64,000 bases of DNA from contig OZ251532.1 of NCBI GenBank assembly GCA_965243175.1, positions 4,092,001 to 4,156,000 of the forward strand. Direction: 5' to 3'. Below are positions 55,392 through 64,000 of the stretch, piece by piece; positions within the stretch are counted from its first letter, which is position 1, and every line of letters begins with the position of its first letter. The DNA comes from VXYL01 sp965243175. GTDB taxonomy: Bacteria; Pseudomonadota; Gammaproteobacteria; Pseudomonadales; Azotimanducaceae. The notes under the pieces were generated by a model. It saw only the letters and a program-made list of their open reading frames with translations, searched no databases and was not told the origin of the DNA. The translations under genes were made by a program, and so were the position numbers.

Positions 55392-55630
55392 TCAAGCGGA
55401 TTCCGTGCCCACCGACGACGTGGCCTCGTCCATCACCAGAATCTGCGGCTCGGCGAGGATGGCGCGGGCGAAGAAGACGAGCTGCTTCTGGCCGGCGGAG
55501 AGCCGCCCGCCCCTTCGCCGACTTCCGTGTCGTAGCCGTTCTCCAGTTCCTCGATGAACTCGTGCGCGCCGGCGAGCTTGGCGCACCACTCCACCTCCTG
55601 GTCCGCGGCTTCGAGGCGTCGGGACGCCAA
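55392..55630 (-). pseudogene. ABC-exporter ATPase fragment, frameshifted
   Basis: One frame reads EAADQEVEWCAKLAGAHEFI and EELENGYDTEVGEG; after a shift near 55500-55512 a second frame reads RLSAGQKQLVFFARAILAEP and QILVMDEATSSVGTESA, ending at the stop at 55392. These are the Q-loop-to-Walker-B part of an exporter ATPase with signature LSAGQ. Walker A and the membrane domain are missing. It is not a copy of the exporter at 4730. Confidence 0.8.
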
Positions 55631-55675
55631 TAGCTAAGCACCCGGCGTCGCCCAAGCACCGCGCAAAACAAGTGC

Positions 55676-55681
55676 CATAAT
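55676..55681 (+). promoter_or_regulatory. -10-like CATAAT close to the start codon
   Basis: CATAAT ends seven bases before the ATG at 55688, so transcription would begin at or next to the start codon and the mRNA may be leaderless. No clear -35 is seen. The same CATAATCC occurs before the second AAA gene (63223-63230). Confidence 0.3.
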
Positions 55682-55687
55682 CCACCC

Positions 55688-57283
55688 ATGCGCTTCTTCA
55701 ACACCGAAGGGCCGGTGCGCTTGGACAAGCACTATGCGATCCAGCCGTTGGATCGCGTGGACATCGGCGAGTTCCTGCGTCTGATCGAGGCGGAGCGCTA
55801 CTTCGTGCTGCATGCGCCGCGCCAGACCGGCAAGACCTCCGCGCTCATCGCGCTGCGCAACCGGATCAACAGCGGCAAGGCCGGCAACCTCCGCTGCGTG
55901 GACGTGAACGTCGAAGTCGGCCAAGTGGCGCGCGACGACACCGCGCGGGGGATGCGCTCGATTCTGAGCAGCTTGGCGAGCAGCGCCCGCGAGCTGGGCG
56001 ACGACTGCCCGGACGACATCTGGCCGGACATCCTGGCGAAGGTCGGCCCGGACGACGCGCTCAGGGAACTGCTCGCCCGCTGGTGCCGGGCCAACCCGGT
56101 GCCGCTGGTGCTGCTGGTGGACGAGATCGACTCGCTGGTCGGCGACACGCTGCTCTCGGTGCTGCGCCAGCTCCGCGCCGGCTACCAAAGACGCCCCGCA
56201 GGCTTCCCGCAGAGCATCGTGCTGTGCGGCGTACGCGACATCAGGGACTATCGGATTCGGTCCAGCACCGGCGAGGTCATCGCCGGCGGCAGCCCGTTCA
56301 ACGTCGCCGCGAAGTCGATGCGCCTAGGCGACTTCACCGCAGCCGAGACGTTCGCTCTGATGGACCAGCACCAGGCGGAGACCGGCCAGTGCTTCACCGA
56401 GGCGGCGCGGAAAGAGGTGTGGGAGCAGACCTGCGGCCAGCCTTGGCTGGTGAACGCGCTGTGCGCCGGAGCGTGCTTCGACAACAAGGCCGGACGGGAT
56501 CGCTCGCGGCCCATCGAGGCGGACGACATCCATGCGGCGCGGGAGGAGTTGATCCTCTCACGGCGCACGCATCTGGACCAGTTGGCGCACAAGCTGGAAG
56601 AGGAACGTGTGCGGCGGGTGGTCGCGCCCATCCTGGGCGGCAGCGAAGTCCAGCACGACGGTCGCGACCTGGAGTACGTGCGCGACCTGGGTCTCGTCGC
56701 CGCCACCGACCCGCCGTGCATCGCCAACCCGATCTATCAGGAGGTGGTGCCGCGCGAGCTGGGCTACGTCCTTCAAAGCAGTCTGGACATCCAAACCAAA
56801 TGGTACGTGGACGCCGACGGCGGCTTGGACATGACGAAGCTGCTGAGCGCCTTCCGCACGTTCTTCGGCGAACACGCGGAGCACTGGCTCGGCCTTCTGG
56901 GCGACTACCGCGAGGCGGCGCCGCAGCTGATCCTGCAAGCGTACTTGCAGCGGGTGGTGAACGGCGGCGGACGCATCGAGCGCGAATACGGGCTGGGCCG
57001 TGGCCGAACGGACCTGCTGGTGCTGTGGCCGCGCGAGGCGGGCCAGCCCTCGGATCTGTGGGCGCGCTTCGTGGTGGAGTGCAAGGTGCTGCGCGACTCG
57101 GACCGCAAGAGCCTGGAGTGGACGGTGGAGCGGGGCGTGGAGCAGACGTTGGCGTACATGCAGCAGTGCGGCGCGGAGGAAGGGCATCTGGTGGTGATGG
57201 ACCGACGCGAGGATCGCGGCGCCCGTGACGGCCAAGCGGAGGCTGGCGGTGACGAGCGCGGCGTGACGGTCTGGATGCTGTAG
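55688..57283 (+). CDS. AAA-like ATPase with C-terminal PD-(D/E)XK nuclease-like domain
   Basis: A 531-residue protein. Walker A is APRQTGKTS at residues 43-51, Walker B LLVDEID near 142. A winged-helix-like middle part follows. The C-terminal domain has RTDLLVLW near 440 and VVECKVL near 462, the D and E-x-K of a PD-(D/E)XK nuclease fold. Such proteins (AAA-ATPase_like plus DUF1703-type tail) occur in many copies in some genomes, and their role is unknown; mobile-element or defence functions have been suggested. A dead 3' copy lies at 29689-29876. No ribosome binding site is evident. Confidence 0.85.
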   Translation: MRFFNTEGPVRLDKHYAIQPLDRVDIGEFLRLIEAERYFVLHAPRQTGKTSALIALRNRINSGKAGNLRCVDVNVEVGQVARDDTARGMRSILSSLASSARELGDDCPDDIWPDILAKVGPDDALRELLARWCRANPVPLVLLVDEIDSLVGDTLLSVLRQLRAGYQRRPAGFPQSIVLCGVRDIRDYRIRSSTGEVIAGGSPFNVAAKSMRLGDFTAAETFALMDQHQAETGQCFTEAARKEVWEQTCGQPWLVNALCAGACFDNKAGRDRSRPIEADDIHAAREELILSRRTHLDQLAHKLEEERVRRVVAPILGGSEVQHDGRDLEYVRDLGLVAATDPPCIANPIYQEVVPRELGYVLQSSLDIQTKWYVDADGGLDMTKLLSAFRTFFGEHAEHWLGLLGDYREAAPQLILQAYLQRVVNGGGRIEREYGLGRGRTDLLVLWPREAGQPSDLWARFVVECKVLRDSDRKSLEWTVERGVEQTLAYMQQCGAEEGHLVVMDRREDRGARDGQAEAGGDERGVTVWML

Positions 57284-57351
57284 GAGTTGGAGGCGGCCTG
57301 CCTCACCGACATCGCGGTTCTCCCAGCCGGGGGCACACTGGAGCAATCGAC

Positions 57352-58578
57352 ATGATTCGCGCCGCTTCCCACGTATTCGCTATCGGCTTGGTCGCCGCTG
57401 CCCTGCACATCGCCGCCGCACCGTTGCCGAGGGCCGAACCCGCCGACGTCGGCCTTGCCGCGGAAGGTCTTGCGGATTTGCGCGCCGAGATGGACGGGAT
57501 GGTGGCGCGCGGCGTGTTCCCTGGCATCGTCGGCATGGTGGCGCGGCGCGGCGAAGTAGCCTTCGCTCACGCCGCGGGCAAGCTCGACGTGGAAACGGGC
57601 GCGACGATGCGGCTCGATTCGCTGCTGCGCATCTACTCCATGACGAAGCCGATCACGAGCGTCGCCGCGATGATGCTGGTGGAAGACGGCGTGCTGGAGT
57701 TGGACGCTCCGGTTGCGCGGTTCTTCCCGGAGTGGCGGAACATGACCGTGCTGGCTGGCGACGAGCGCGTACCCGTGGAAACACCCATCACGATTCGGCA
57801 TCTGCTCACCCACACCGCTGGCCTCGCCTACGGCTACGACGGCGATACCGAAGTGGATCGCCTGTACCGAGCCGCCGGCCTCATCGACGATTGGGACTAC
57901 CTGGTGCGAGACACCCGCGAACTGGTGCGGAAGCTGGCCGACCTGCCGCTGCTGTTCCAACCCGGTTCGCGCTGGCACTACGGCTTCTCCACCGACGTGC
58001 TAGGCCATCTGATCGAACGCGCCAGCGGCGAGCGCTTGGATCAATTCTTCGAACGTCGCGTGTTCGCGCCGCTCGGCATGGCGGACGCCTACTTCGACGT
58101 GCCGGAATCTGTGCTGGGGCGCTTCGGCACGAATCACTACGTCGGCGCCGATGGCACGGTCACGGTGCAGGACAGCCCACGCGAGGACCCGGAGTTCATC
58201 GGCGTCACGTTCCTGTCCGGCGGCGGCGGACTGGTCACCACGGTGGGCGACTACATGCGCTTCTGCTTGATGCTGGCAAGCGGCGGCAGCGTTGGCGAAG
58301 GGCGTCTCCTGCAGGCGGCCACCGTCGCCGAGATGACCGCCAATCAGCTGGACGCGGACGATTCGCTGCGCTTCGGTCTCGGCTTCGCCATCGCTGGCGA
58401 GGAGACGAACGGGCCGCTGTCGCCCGGCGCCTACTACTGGGGCGGCGCGGCAGGCACGTTCTTCTGGGTGGATCCCGCCAAGCAGCTGATCGGCGTCTTC
58501 ATGCCGCAACGGATCGGCACGCCGAACGCCGTATCCGCGCGGCTCCAACAGCTCGTCTACGACACACTGGCAGATTGA
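57352..58578 (+). CDS. Serine beta-lactamase-family hydrolase (class C/esterase type)
   Basis: A 408-residue secreted protein with a signal peptide (FAIGLVAAALHIAAA). The nucleophile motif is S96-M-T-K99 in IYSMTKPITS, the second motif is HYGFSTDVLG in place of YxN, and the third box is WGGAAGTFFWVD in place of KTG. This pattern is typical of the EstB-like esterase/DD-peptidase branch and not of true cephalosporinases. Substrate unknown. Confidence 0.86.
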   Translation: MIRAASHVFAIGLVAAALHIAAAPLPRAEPADVGLAAEGLADLRAEMDGMVARGVFPGIVGMVARRGEVAFAHAAGKLDVETGATMRLDSLLRIYSMTKPITSVAAMMLVEDGVLELDAPVARFFPEWRNMTVLAGDERVPVETPITIRHLLTHTAGLAYGYDGDTEVDRLYRAAGLIDDWDYLVRDTRELVRKLADLPLLFQPGSRWHYGFSTDVLGHLIERASGERLDQFFERRVFAPLGMADAYFDVPESVLGRFGTNHYVGADGTVTVQDSPREDPEFIGVTFLSGGGGLVTTVGDYMRFCLMLASGGSVGEGRLLQAATVAEMTANQLDADDSLRFGLGFAIAGEETNGPLSPGAYYWGGAAGTFFWVDPAKQLIGVFMPQRIGTPNAVSARLQQLVYDTLAD

Positions 58579-58794
58579 TCTGGTCGGCACCAGCGGCGCG
58601 GGCCGTCACTCTTCCAGCCGAGCGGCTGGCGCACCAAAATGTCGCACGCCCGAGCCTGCGCAAGCCGTGGACACCATGTGTATATCCATGTTACGGTTGC
58701 CTTTTCTTGGTCGCGACGGAAACTGGGGAGCCGCGCAGCCGCGATCGGTGCGCCATAGGTTCTCGTCCAATCACCCCTCGTTTCGAGAGACACC

Positions 58795-61296
58795 ATGCAG
58801 AGACACGCAGCTCGTACCGCCGCCGTGGCGTTCGTCATCGGCTTGTTCGGCCAATCCGCTTTCGCGCAGGACGATGAAATCGTCGAGCAGGCCATCGAAG
58901 ACGACATCGAAGTGGTCATCGTCGGCAGCCGGGCCGCGTCGCGTCCGGAGGTCGATTCCACGGTGCCGGTGGATGCGGTGGGGGTGGATGCGCTGCTCAG
59001 TCAAAGCAGCGCGAACATGTCGGACCTGCTGCGCACGGTCGTGCCCTCGTTCCACGTCAGCGTCAATCCATCAAGGGATTCGGCCGCGTTGATGAGGCCG
59101 GTGAACCTGCGCGGCCTCGCGCCGGATCACACCTTGGTGCTGGTGGACAACAAGCGCCGGCATCGAGGCGCAGTCATCCAGTGGATTTCCAACGGCGCAT
59201 CCGATGGCGCGCAGGGGCCGGACATCGCCTCCATACCCGCAATCGCGTTGCGCCGCGTCGAAGTGCTCCGCGACGGCGCGGCGGCCCAGTACGGTTCGGA
59301 CGCCATTGCCGGCGTTCTCAACTTCGTGCTGAAGAACGCGAGCGAAGGCGGCAGTCTGGATGTGAAGTGGGGCGCCCACAGTCACGACGGCGCGGAAGAC
59401 ATGGCCACGATTGCCGGCAACGTCGGCTTGCCGCTTTCGCAACGCGGCTTCGCGAACTTGAGCGCCGAGTTCAGCCAGTCCGCGCCTACCGATCGGAGCG
59501 TCCAGCATCCCGACGCCGCGGCGCTGCAAGCTCTCGGTCTGGCGGACGTGGCCGATCCCGCCAAGCCCTGGGGCAATCCGAACGTGATGGATTCGATCAA
59601 GTTGCTGGCCAATCTCGGCGTCCAGGCAACGGACACGACGCAGTTCTACGGCTACGGGAACTTCAGCAGCCGCCAAGTGGAGACGCCCTTCTTCTACCGG
59701 CCGCCGCAGGGCCGCCAAGGCGTCTACGTGGGCGGCGACACGCTCTTGATCGGCGGCGCGCCGGGCTGCAAGGCGAAGTACGACTTCGACGCCACTGCCG
59801 CGAACGTCCTGGCTGTCCACGATCAGTTGCGCGCGGACGGCGACTGCTTCGCCTTCGCGGAGATCCTGCCGGCTGGCTTCACGCCATCGTTCGGCGCCGA
59901 AGTGGCCGACGCATCCGCGGTGGCTGGCGTACGCGGCGCGCTGCCGAGCGGCTTCGGCTACGACCTCTACGCCACGTGGGGGCGCAACGAGGTCGATTTC
60001 TACATCGACGACACGGTCAACGCTTCGCACGGGCCGAACACGCCGAGATCGTTCGACATCGGCGAGTACTTGCAGATCGAAACCAACGTTCACGCCGACT
60101 TCGTCTATCCAGTGGACGTGGGCCTCACGTCCGACCTCAACGTCGCGGCTGGCTTGGAGTGGCGCGAGGAGCGATTCGACATCGTCACCGGCGAGCGAGC
60201 GTCGTGGGACACCGGGACGTACGGCGTCGATGGCTTCGCCGCGCGCTCCAATGGCTTCGGCGGCTTCAATCCGGCCAGTTCCGGCAGCTGGCGCCGCGCC
60301 AACGTCGCCGCCTATCTTGATCTGGAAGCCGACTTCACCGAACGCTTGCGCCTAAGCGGCGCCGTGCGCTGGGAAGATTTCGACGGCTTCGGCGCGGTGA
60401 CGAACTACAAGCTGACCGGGCGCGTGCAGCTCACCTACACCTTCGCCTTGCGGGGGGCCTACGGCACCGGCTATCGCGCCCCAACGCCGGGGCAGCAGAA
60501 CGCCAGCAATCTGGCCACGGTGGTGGATTCCGCCACGGGCGAGTTCCGCGAACAAGGCACCATTGCCAGCAGCCACCCGGTCGCGGCCGCGCTCGGCGGC
60601 GGCCTGCTCGACCCGGAGACGTCGCAGAACTACACCTTCGGCATCGTCGTGGAAGGCAGCAACGGCATGGTGTTCACCGTGGATTGGTTCCGCGTCGATC
60701 TCGACGATCGCTTGGCGCTGTCGTCCAATCTCGAAGTCACGGACGCCATTCGCGAAACGCTGAGGGCGGGCGGGGTGTCCAACCCCGAGCTCTTCAACCG
60801 CGTACGGTTCTTCACCAACGACTTCAGCACCGAGACCAGCGGCATCGACGTGGTGCTCGGCCACGGTTTCGGTACCGCTGCGCGGCGCACCGATTGGACC
60901 TTGCGCGTCAATCGCGCCAGCACTGATCTCACGGCCTTCGCGGCATCTTCCACCGCCAGCCGCCGCCGCGCACTCGAGGAGGGCGTGCCTGAGATGCGCA
61001 TCAGCGCCAGTGTCGTCCATTCCTGGCAGCGCTGGCGGCTGTCCGCCAGATACAACCACTACGGCGAGTGGTTCGACACCGACGACGGCACGGCCCACGA
61101 CGGCTATGGATTGCTGGATCTGGCGCTGGAAAGGGAGTTCGGCAAGGCGCGCTTGTCGCTAGGCGCCGACAACGTGCTGGACGCCTATCCCGACGAGGCC
61201 GTTCGGTCGCCGTCCTCCGGGCGGCTTTACCCGCGCTACTCTCCCGCTGGCTACAACGGGCGCGTGCTCTACGGAAGGCTCCGCTACCTGTTCTAG
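58795..61296 (+). CDS. TonB-dependent outer-membrane receptor
   Basis: An 833-residue receptor with signal peptide (FVIGLFGQSAFAQ). The plug domain has VEVVIVGSRAA-like TonB-box context, then VNLRGLAPDHTLVLVDNKRR and IPAIALRRVEVLRDGAAAQY followed by GSDAIAGVLNFVLKNA. The barrel ends with the conserved YNGRVLYGRLRYLF. It imports a siderophore, vitamin or polymer with energy from TonB. The next gene, 48 bp on, encodes a protein with a TonB-C-like end. Confidence 0.93.
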   Translation: MQRHAARTAAVAFVIGLFGQSAFAQDDEIVEQAIEDDIEVVIVGSRAASRPEVDSTVPVDAVGVDALLSQSSANMSDLLRTVVPSFHVSVNPSRDSAALMRPVNLRGLAPDHTLVLVDNKRRHRGAVIQWISNGASDGAQGPDIASIPAIALRRVEVLRDGAAAQYGSDAIAGVLNFVLKNASEGGSLDVKWGAHSHDGAEDMATIAGNVGLPLSQRGFANLSAEFSQSAPTDRSVQHPDAAALQALGLADVADPAKPWGNPNVMDSIKLLANLGVQATDTTQFYGYGNFSSRQVETPFFYRPPQGRQGVYVGGDTLLIGGAPGCKAKYDFDATAANVLAVHDQLRADGDCFAFAEILPAGFTPSFGAEVADASAVAGVRGALPSGFGYDLYATWGRNEVDFYIDDTVNASHGPNTPRSFDIGEYLQIETNVHADFVYPVDVGLTSDLNVAAGLEWREERFDIVTGERASWDTGTYGVDGFAARSNGFGGFNPASSGSWRRANVAAYLDLEADFTERLRLSGAVRWEDFDGFGAVTNYKLTGRVQLTYTFALRGAYGTGYRAPTPGQQNASNLATVVDSATGEFREQGTIASSHPVAAALGGGLLDPETSQNYTFGIVVEGSNGMVFTVDWFRVDLDDRLALSSNLEVTDAIRETLRAGGVSNPELFNRVRFFTNDFSTETSGIDVVLGHGFGTAARRTDWTLRVNRASTDLTAFAASSTASRRRALEEGVPEMRISASVVHSWQRWRLSARYNHYGEWFDTDDGTAHDGYGLLDLALEREFGKARLSLGADNVLDAYPDEAVRSPSSGRLYPRYSPAGYNGRVLYGRLRYLF

Positions 61297-61344
61297 CCTT
61301 GGGATTCGGCGACATCCGGCGACACGAACCGACAGGCTCCCGCG

Positions 61345-62940
61345 GTGGCGGTCTATCGTCCCCCGCAGCAGCGCGATCGCCGATCGTCGCTGTGGATCAC
61401 CGTGCCCTCGCTGTTCGTCGTCACCATCGCCGCGGCGGTGTGGTTTCTTGTCGACTTGGAACCCGCGCAGGAACTCGATGCGGACCTGTGTCCCGTCTCG
61501 CCAAGCGACATCGCCCACCGCGCCGCGCTCTTGTTCGACTTGCACAAACCGACGACGGTGGCGCAAGCGACCGGAGGCAGTCTAGCTGGCGACGCCTTGC
61601 GGTCCATTGTTGCGGAACTCGGCGCGGGAACCGAGCTCACCGTGTTCGCAACGAGCTCCGATCGAGTTGCCCCGGCGCAGCGCTTGGCGCGGCTGTGCAA
61701 GCCCTACGACAGCGCCGCACCGGCGACCGGCGAAGCCGGCGTTCCGCAGGACGACCCCGATTGCGCCGGTCCACTGGTGCATCTGGCGGAACGAGACCTT
61801 GAAAACGCAAGGCGATTCTGTGCTCGGCGTGACAATTTGCGTATTCGCATCGACGGCCTCATGGCACAGTCGTCGGTACCGGTTCAGAACGCGTTCGTCA
61901 TCGAGGCCATCGAGGAGGTCAGTTTCGCGCTGGCTGCGATGCCCGGCCGGAAATCGCTGTACGTCTTTTCGGACATGCTTGCGCACACCGACTGGTATTC
62001 GCACTTCGAGCTCGGCTGGGACGGCTGGAACTTCGCCGACTACCTCGCCGCCCGGCAGAAGCAGGACGCGCAGATCGGCCCGCGACCACAAGCCGTGGCA
62101 GACCTCGCCGCGACGCTCTACTACGTGCCTAGGGAAGGAGTCACCGACACCACGCGCCCCAAGGCAGTACACCAGCAGTTCTGGCACGACTACTTCGCCG
62201 ATGCCACCGCCGGAGTGCCGCGCTTCGTCGACCTGCCAATCACGCGGAGCTACTCGGTAGCGACGCCGGAGAAGCGGCCCAGCATCGTCGAGACCGCCAG
62301 GGTCGAGCGCCAACGTCTGCAGCGCGAGCGCGAAGCCGCGGAGCGACAACTCGCGCAGCTGTCGCAAGCGCGGGCCGAACTGGAGAGGCTGCAACAGCCA
62401 GCGCCTGAACAAGGCGAACAGCAAGAAGCGCGGCAGGAGGTGGAGCAAGAAGCGGAAGACGCAAGCCCGTCCTCGAACGTAGCGGCCGTGGCCGATGCGG
62501 AACCCACGGCCCCGGCCCTGCAAACAGCCACGCCCCCGGAGCAGATGGACGTCCCCACGGAGGCGGGCGTTCCGGCGGAATCGGCCGCCGATGCCGTCGC
62601 TGCAACCGACATCGCCGACGTGGCGAGTTGCGACGCCCGGCTTCTGCCGCGGTTCGCTCTTCTGGCGCCGGCCTACCCAGGCCGGTACCGCGTCAACTAC
62701 GGCTCGGCCACGGTCACGCTCAGCTACGTCGTCGACGACCAGGGAGAGACGCTCGACGAAAGCGTGGAGGTCATCGAGGGCGCGTCTTCGGCGACCAGGC
62801 CGACCTTCTTCGATCTGTTCGCCGACGACGCGGTCAGGATCGTCGAGCGCTATCGCTACGAGTTCGACGACCCAAGCAACGGCGTCTGCGAGAAGCGCCA
62901 ACGGCTGACAAGACAGTTCGTCTATCGATACGACCGCTGA
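61345..62940 (+). CDS. Membrane-anchored vWA-like protein with coiled coil and TonB-C-like end
   Basis: A 531-residue protein starting at GTG 61345. One N-terminal span (LWITVPSLFVVTIAAAVWFL) anchors it. Residues 50-260 resemble a vWA-like fold (AALLFDLHKPTT, ELTVFATSSD, KSLYVFSDMLAHT). A coiled coil of Arg/Glu/Gln (RVERQRLQREREAAERQLAQ) and an Ala/Glu/Pro linker follow. The last 100 residues (RVNYGSATVTLSYVVDDQGE to the end) look like a TonB C-terminal domain. It may energise the receptor encoded just upstream. Part of its 3' end is duplicated at 55286-55342. Confidence 0.65.
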   Translation: MAVYRPPQQRDRRSSLWITVPSLFVVTIAAAVWFLVDLEPAQELDADLCPVSPSDIAHRAALLFDLHKPTTVAQATGGSLAGDALRSIVAELGAGTELTVFATSSDRVAPAQRLARLCKPYDSAAPATGEAGVPQDDPDCAGPLVHLAERDLENARRFCARRDNLRIRIDGLMAQSSVPVQNAFVIEAIEEVSFALAAMPGRKSLYVFSDMLAHTDWYSHFELGWDGWNFADYLAARQKQDAQIGPRPQAVADLAATLYYVPREGVTDTTRPKAVHQQFWHDYFADATAGVPRFVDLPITRSYSVATPEKRPSIVETARVERQRLQREREAAERQLAQLSQARAELERLQQPAPEQGEQQEARQEVEQEAEDASPSSNVAAVADAEPTAPALQTATPPEQMDVPTEAGVPAESAADAVAATDIADVASCDARLLPRFALLAPAYPGRYRVNYGSATVTLSYVVDDQGETLDESVEVIEGASSATRPTFFDLFADDAVRIVERYRYEFDDPSNGVCEKRQRLTRQFVYRYDR

Positions 62941-63256
62941 CGCGCAACGTCCGCGCGCATGGTTTTGGCGGCCAGCCATTCCCTGACCCGCCACGGTGGA
63001 GAGCGGCAGGCGCAGTCTGTCGACTCCGTCTAGGATGGGATTTGGCGAACTATTGCGCAGCCCACTCGACGCAGCGGTTGGCGGTGCCCACGGGCGCCAA
63101 CAACAAGCGGCCCTCATTAGGCATGCACCACGTTGCGCGGCGGGCTCCAGCCCGCCGTTGCTCCTTTTGGGCTCCGGCAGCGGACCTGCTCTACTCTTTG
63201 CGCTCCCCCCAGAGGCCGCCCTCATAATCCAAGACCGTCTCACTTACACTGTCCAC
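62941..63256. other. Intergenic region before the second AAA gene
   Basis: No coding frame is convincing. A GC-rich inverted repeat GGCGGGCT-CC-AGCCCGCC lies at 63139-63156 without a T-run after it. A -10-like CATAAT is at 63223-63228, about 29 bases before the ATG at 63257. Confidence 0.4.
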
Positions 63257-64000
63257 ATGGAAGCCGCGGAAAAGAGGCTGTTCGCGCCTGGTACCGGCGC
63301 TTTCCCGCCGGCGCTTGTCGGGCGCGAGCGGGAACAGGCGGTGTTGTCGCTGTGTCTTTCGGACTTGGCGGGCGGTGGGTCTCCGCCGCACGATGTGGTG
63401 CTGATCGGGCCTCGGGGCAACGGAAAGACGGTGCTGCTGAACTGGTTTGAACGTGCTTGCCAGGAGAGTACGGCCAAACTGGACGTGGTGGCGATCAGCG
63501 CTGCGGACGTTCCGACGCGCGAAGCCTTGCTGAGCGAGCTTGCGCCAACTCGGTTCGGGAGGCTGCTGCCCCGCAAAGTCGACATCGCGGGGCTGGGGTC
63601 GGCGGAGTGGACGGGAACTGGCGCATCGAGCAACTTGAGGCGGCGGTTGATCGCAAGGTGCGAGCGACGGCCTCTTGCCGTGCTGGTGGACGAAGCGCAC
63701 ACGCTGGACTTGGATGTCGGCAATATCCTGCTGAACGCCAGCCAGCAGGTGCGCGTCCGGGCGCCGTTTCTGCTGGTGCTGGCGGGTACGCCTGGACTGC
63801 TGGGGCATCTCGGCAAGATGAACGCCACGTTCTGGGATCGCCTCGGACGCGGGCTCTTGGGCATTGGTCGGCTCAGCGATTCGGCTGCCAAAGAGGCGTT
63901 GGAGAAGCCGTTGGCGGGGCAATGCACCAGCATCGACGGCGATGCACTCGACAGCGTGATCGAAGAAAGCCAGCGCTACGCCTACTTCATCCAGCTTTGG
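63257..64000 (+). CDS. AAA ATPase, N-terminal part (cut by window edge)
   Basis: An open frame from the ATG at 63257 to the window end, 248 residues without a stop. It begins MEAAEKRLFAPGTGAFPPAL and has Walker A IGPRGNGKTVLLNW and Walker B LAVLVDEAHTLD, with a later AGTPGLL sensor-like segment. It belongs to the AAA/ORC-like ATPases, as in the first half of the 55688 protein but of a different subfamily. The C-terminal domain lies outside the window. Confidence 0.82.
   Translation, partial: MEAAEKRLFAPGTGAFPPALVGREREQAVLSLCLSDLAGGGSPPHDVVLIGPRGNGKTVLLNWFERACQESTAKLDVVAISAADVPTREALLSELAPTRFGRLLPRKVDIAGLGSAEWTGTGASSNLRRRLIARCERRPLAVLVDEAHTLDLDVGNILLNASQQVRVRAPFLLVLAGTPGLLGHLGKMNATFWDRLGRGLLGIGRLSDSAAKEALEKPLAGQCTSIDGDALDSVIEESQRYAYFIQLW

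Noticed and set aside
57352..58578. Antibiotic-resistance beta-lactamase
   Set aside because: The second and third active-site boxes (HYGFS, WGGAAG) fit esterase-like family members, not cephalosporinases.
63139..63156. Intrinsic terminator after the vWA/TonB-like gene
   Set aside because: The inverted repeat has only a 2-nt gap and no T-run follows on the plus strand.

Overview
The window is GC-rich, gene-dense DNA from what is most likely an uncultivated gammaproteobacterium. The clearest lineage marker is a conserved run, nadD-rsfS-rlmH-mrdA-rodA-mltB-rlpA-dacA-lipB, in the gammaproteobacterial order. It sits beside uppP, ssb, pntAA-pntAB-pntB and an AlkB-type gene under an E. coli-type LexA box. 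Repeated family III CoA-transferases, phytanoyl-CoA-type oxygenases, luciferase-like oxidoreductases, AAA ATPases and R-M systems resemble the gene content of host-associated or marine uncultured Gammaproteobacteria; that habitat reading is inference.

Layout. 1-3.6 kb: type I R-M operon hsdM-hsdS-hsdR on the minus strand, cut by the window start. 3.75-6.7 kb: family 8 glycosyltransferase and ABC exporter. 7-9.2 kb: a worn accessory patch with HicA, a convergent HicB-like gene, a frameshifted Sel1 gene, an SOS-regulated AlkB homologue and a decayed class IV aminotransferase. 9.3-16.4 kb: two lipoproteins, an overlapping minus-strand methyltransferase / aspartyl hydroxylase-like / sulfotransferase trio, a large secreted Ig-like/Calx-beta/LRR protein, and a DUF5678-like plus retropepsin-like pair. 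16.5-23.1 kb: minus-strand run of YbdK-like ligase, PvdQ-like acylase, TauD oxygenase, PhyH oxygenase and MFS carrier. 23.3-27.9 kb: a tandem-domain CoA-transferase, a lipoprotein, a luciferase-like oxidoreductase, tRNA-Gly and a cupin. 28-29.9 kb: a Fic protein with an altered active site, a helically phased repeat array upstream, and gene fragments. 29.9-43.7 kb: core cell-wall, ribosome, NAD and transhydrogenase genes. 43.9-48.4 kb: VOC protein, F420-type oxidoreductase, CoA-transferase, glutathione peroxidase and PhyH oxygenase. 48.5-53.3 kb: a small gene carrying a 23-C tract, an outer-membrane DUF5916 protein and an enolase-superfamily dehydratase. 53.5-55 kb: type II R-M pair. 55.2-64 kb: gene fragments, an AAA/PD-(D/E)XK protein, a serine hydrolase, a TonB receptor with a vWA/TonB-like partner, and a second AAA ATPase cut by the window end.

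The main discovery is the glutathione peroxidase at 46636-47109. Its reading frame contains one TGA, exactly at the catalytic Cys/Sec position, followed at the right distance by a hairpin whose tip matches the E. coli SelB-binding element, so it reads as a selenoprotein and not as a broken gene. Other signals worth testing are the poly-C contingency-type gene, the 11-bp-phased operator-like array at the Fic gene, the ligase/acylase/two-oxygenase/exporter cluster, and dead copies of two nearby genes.
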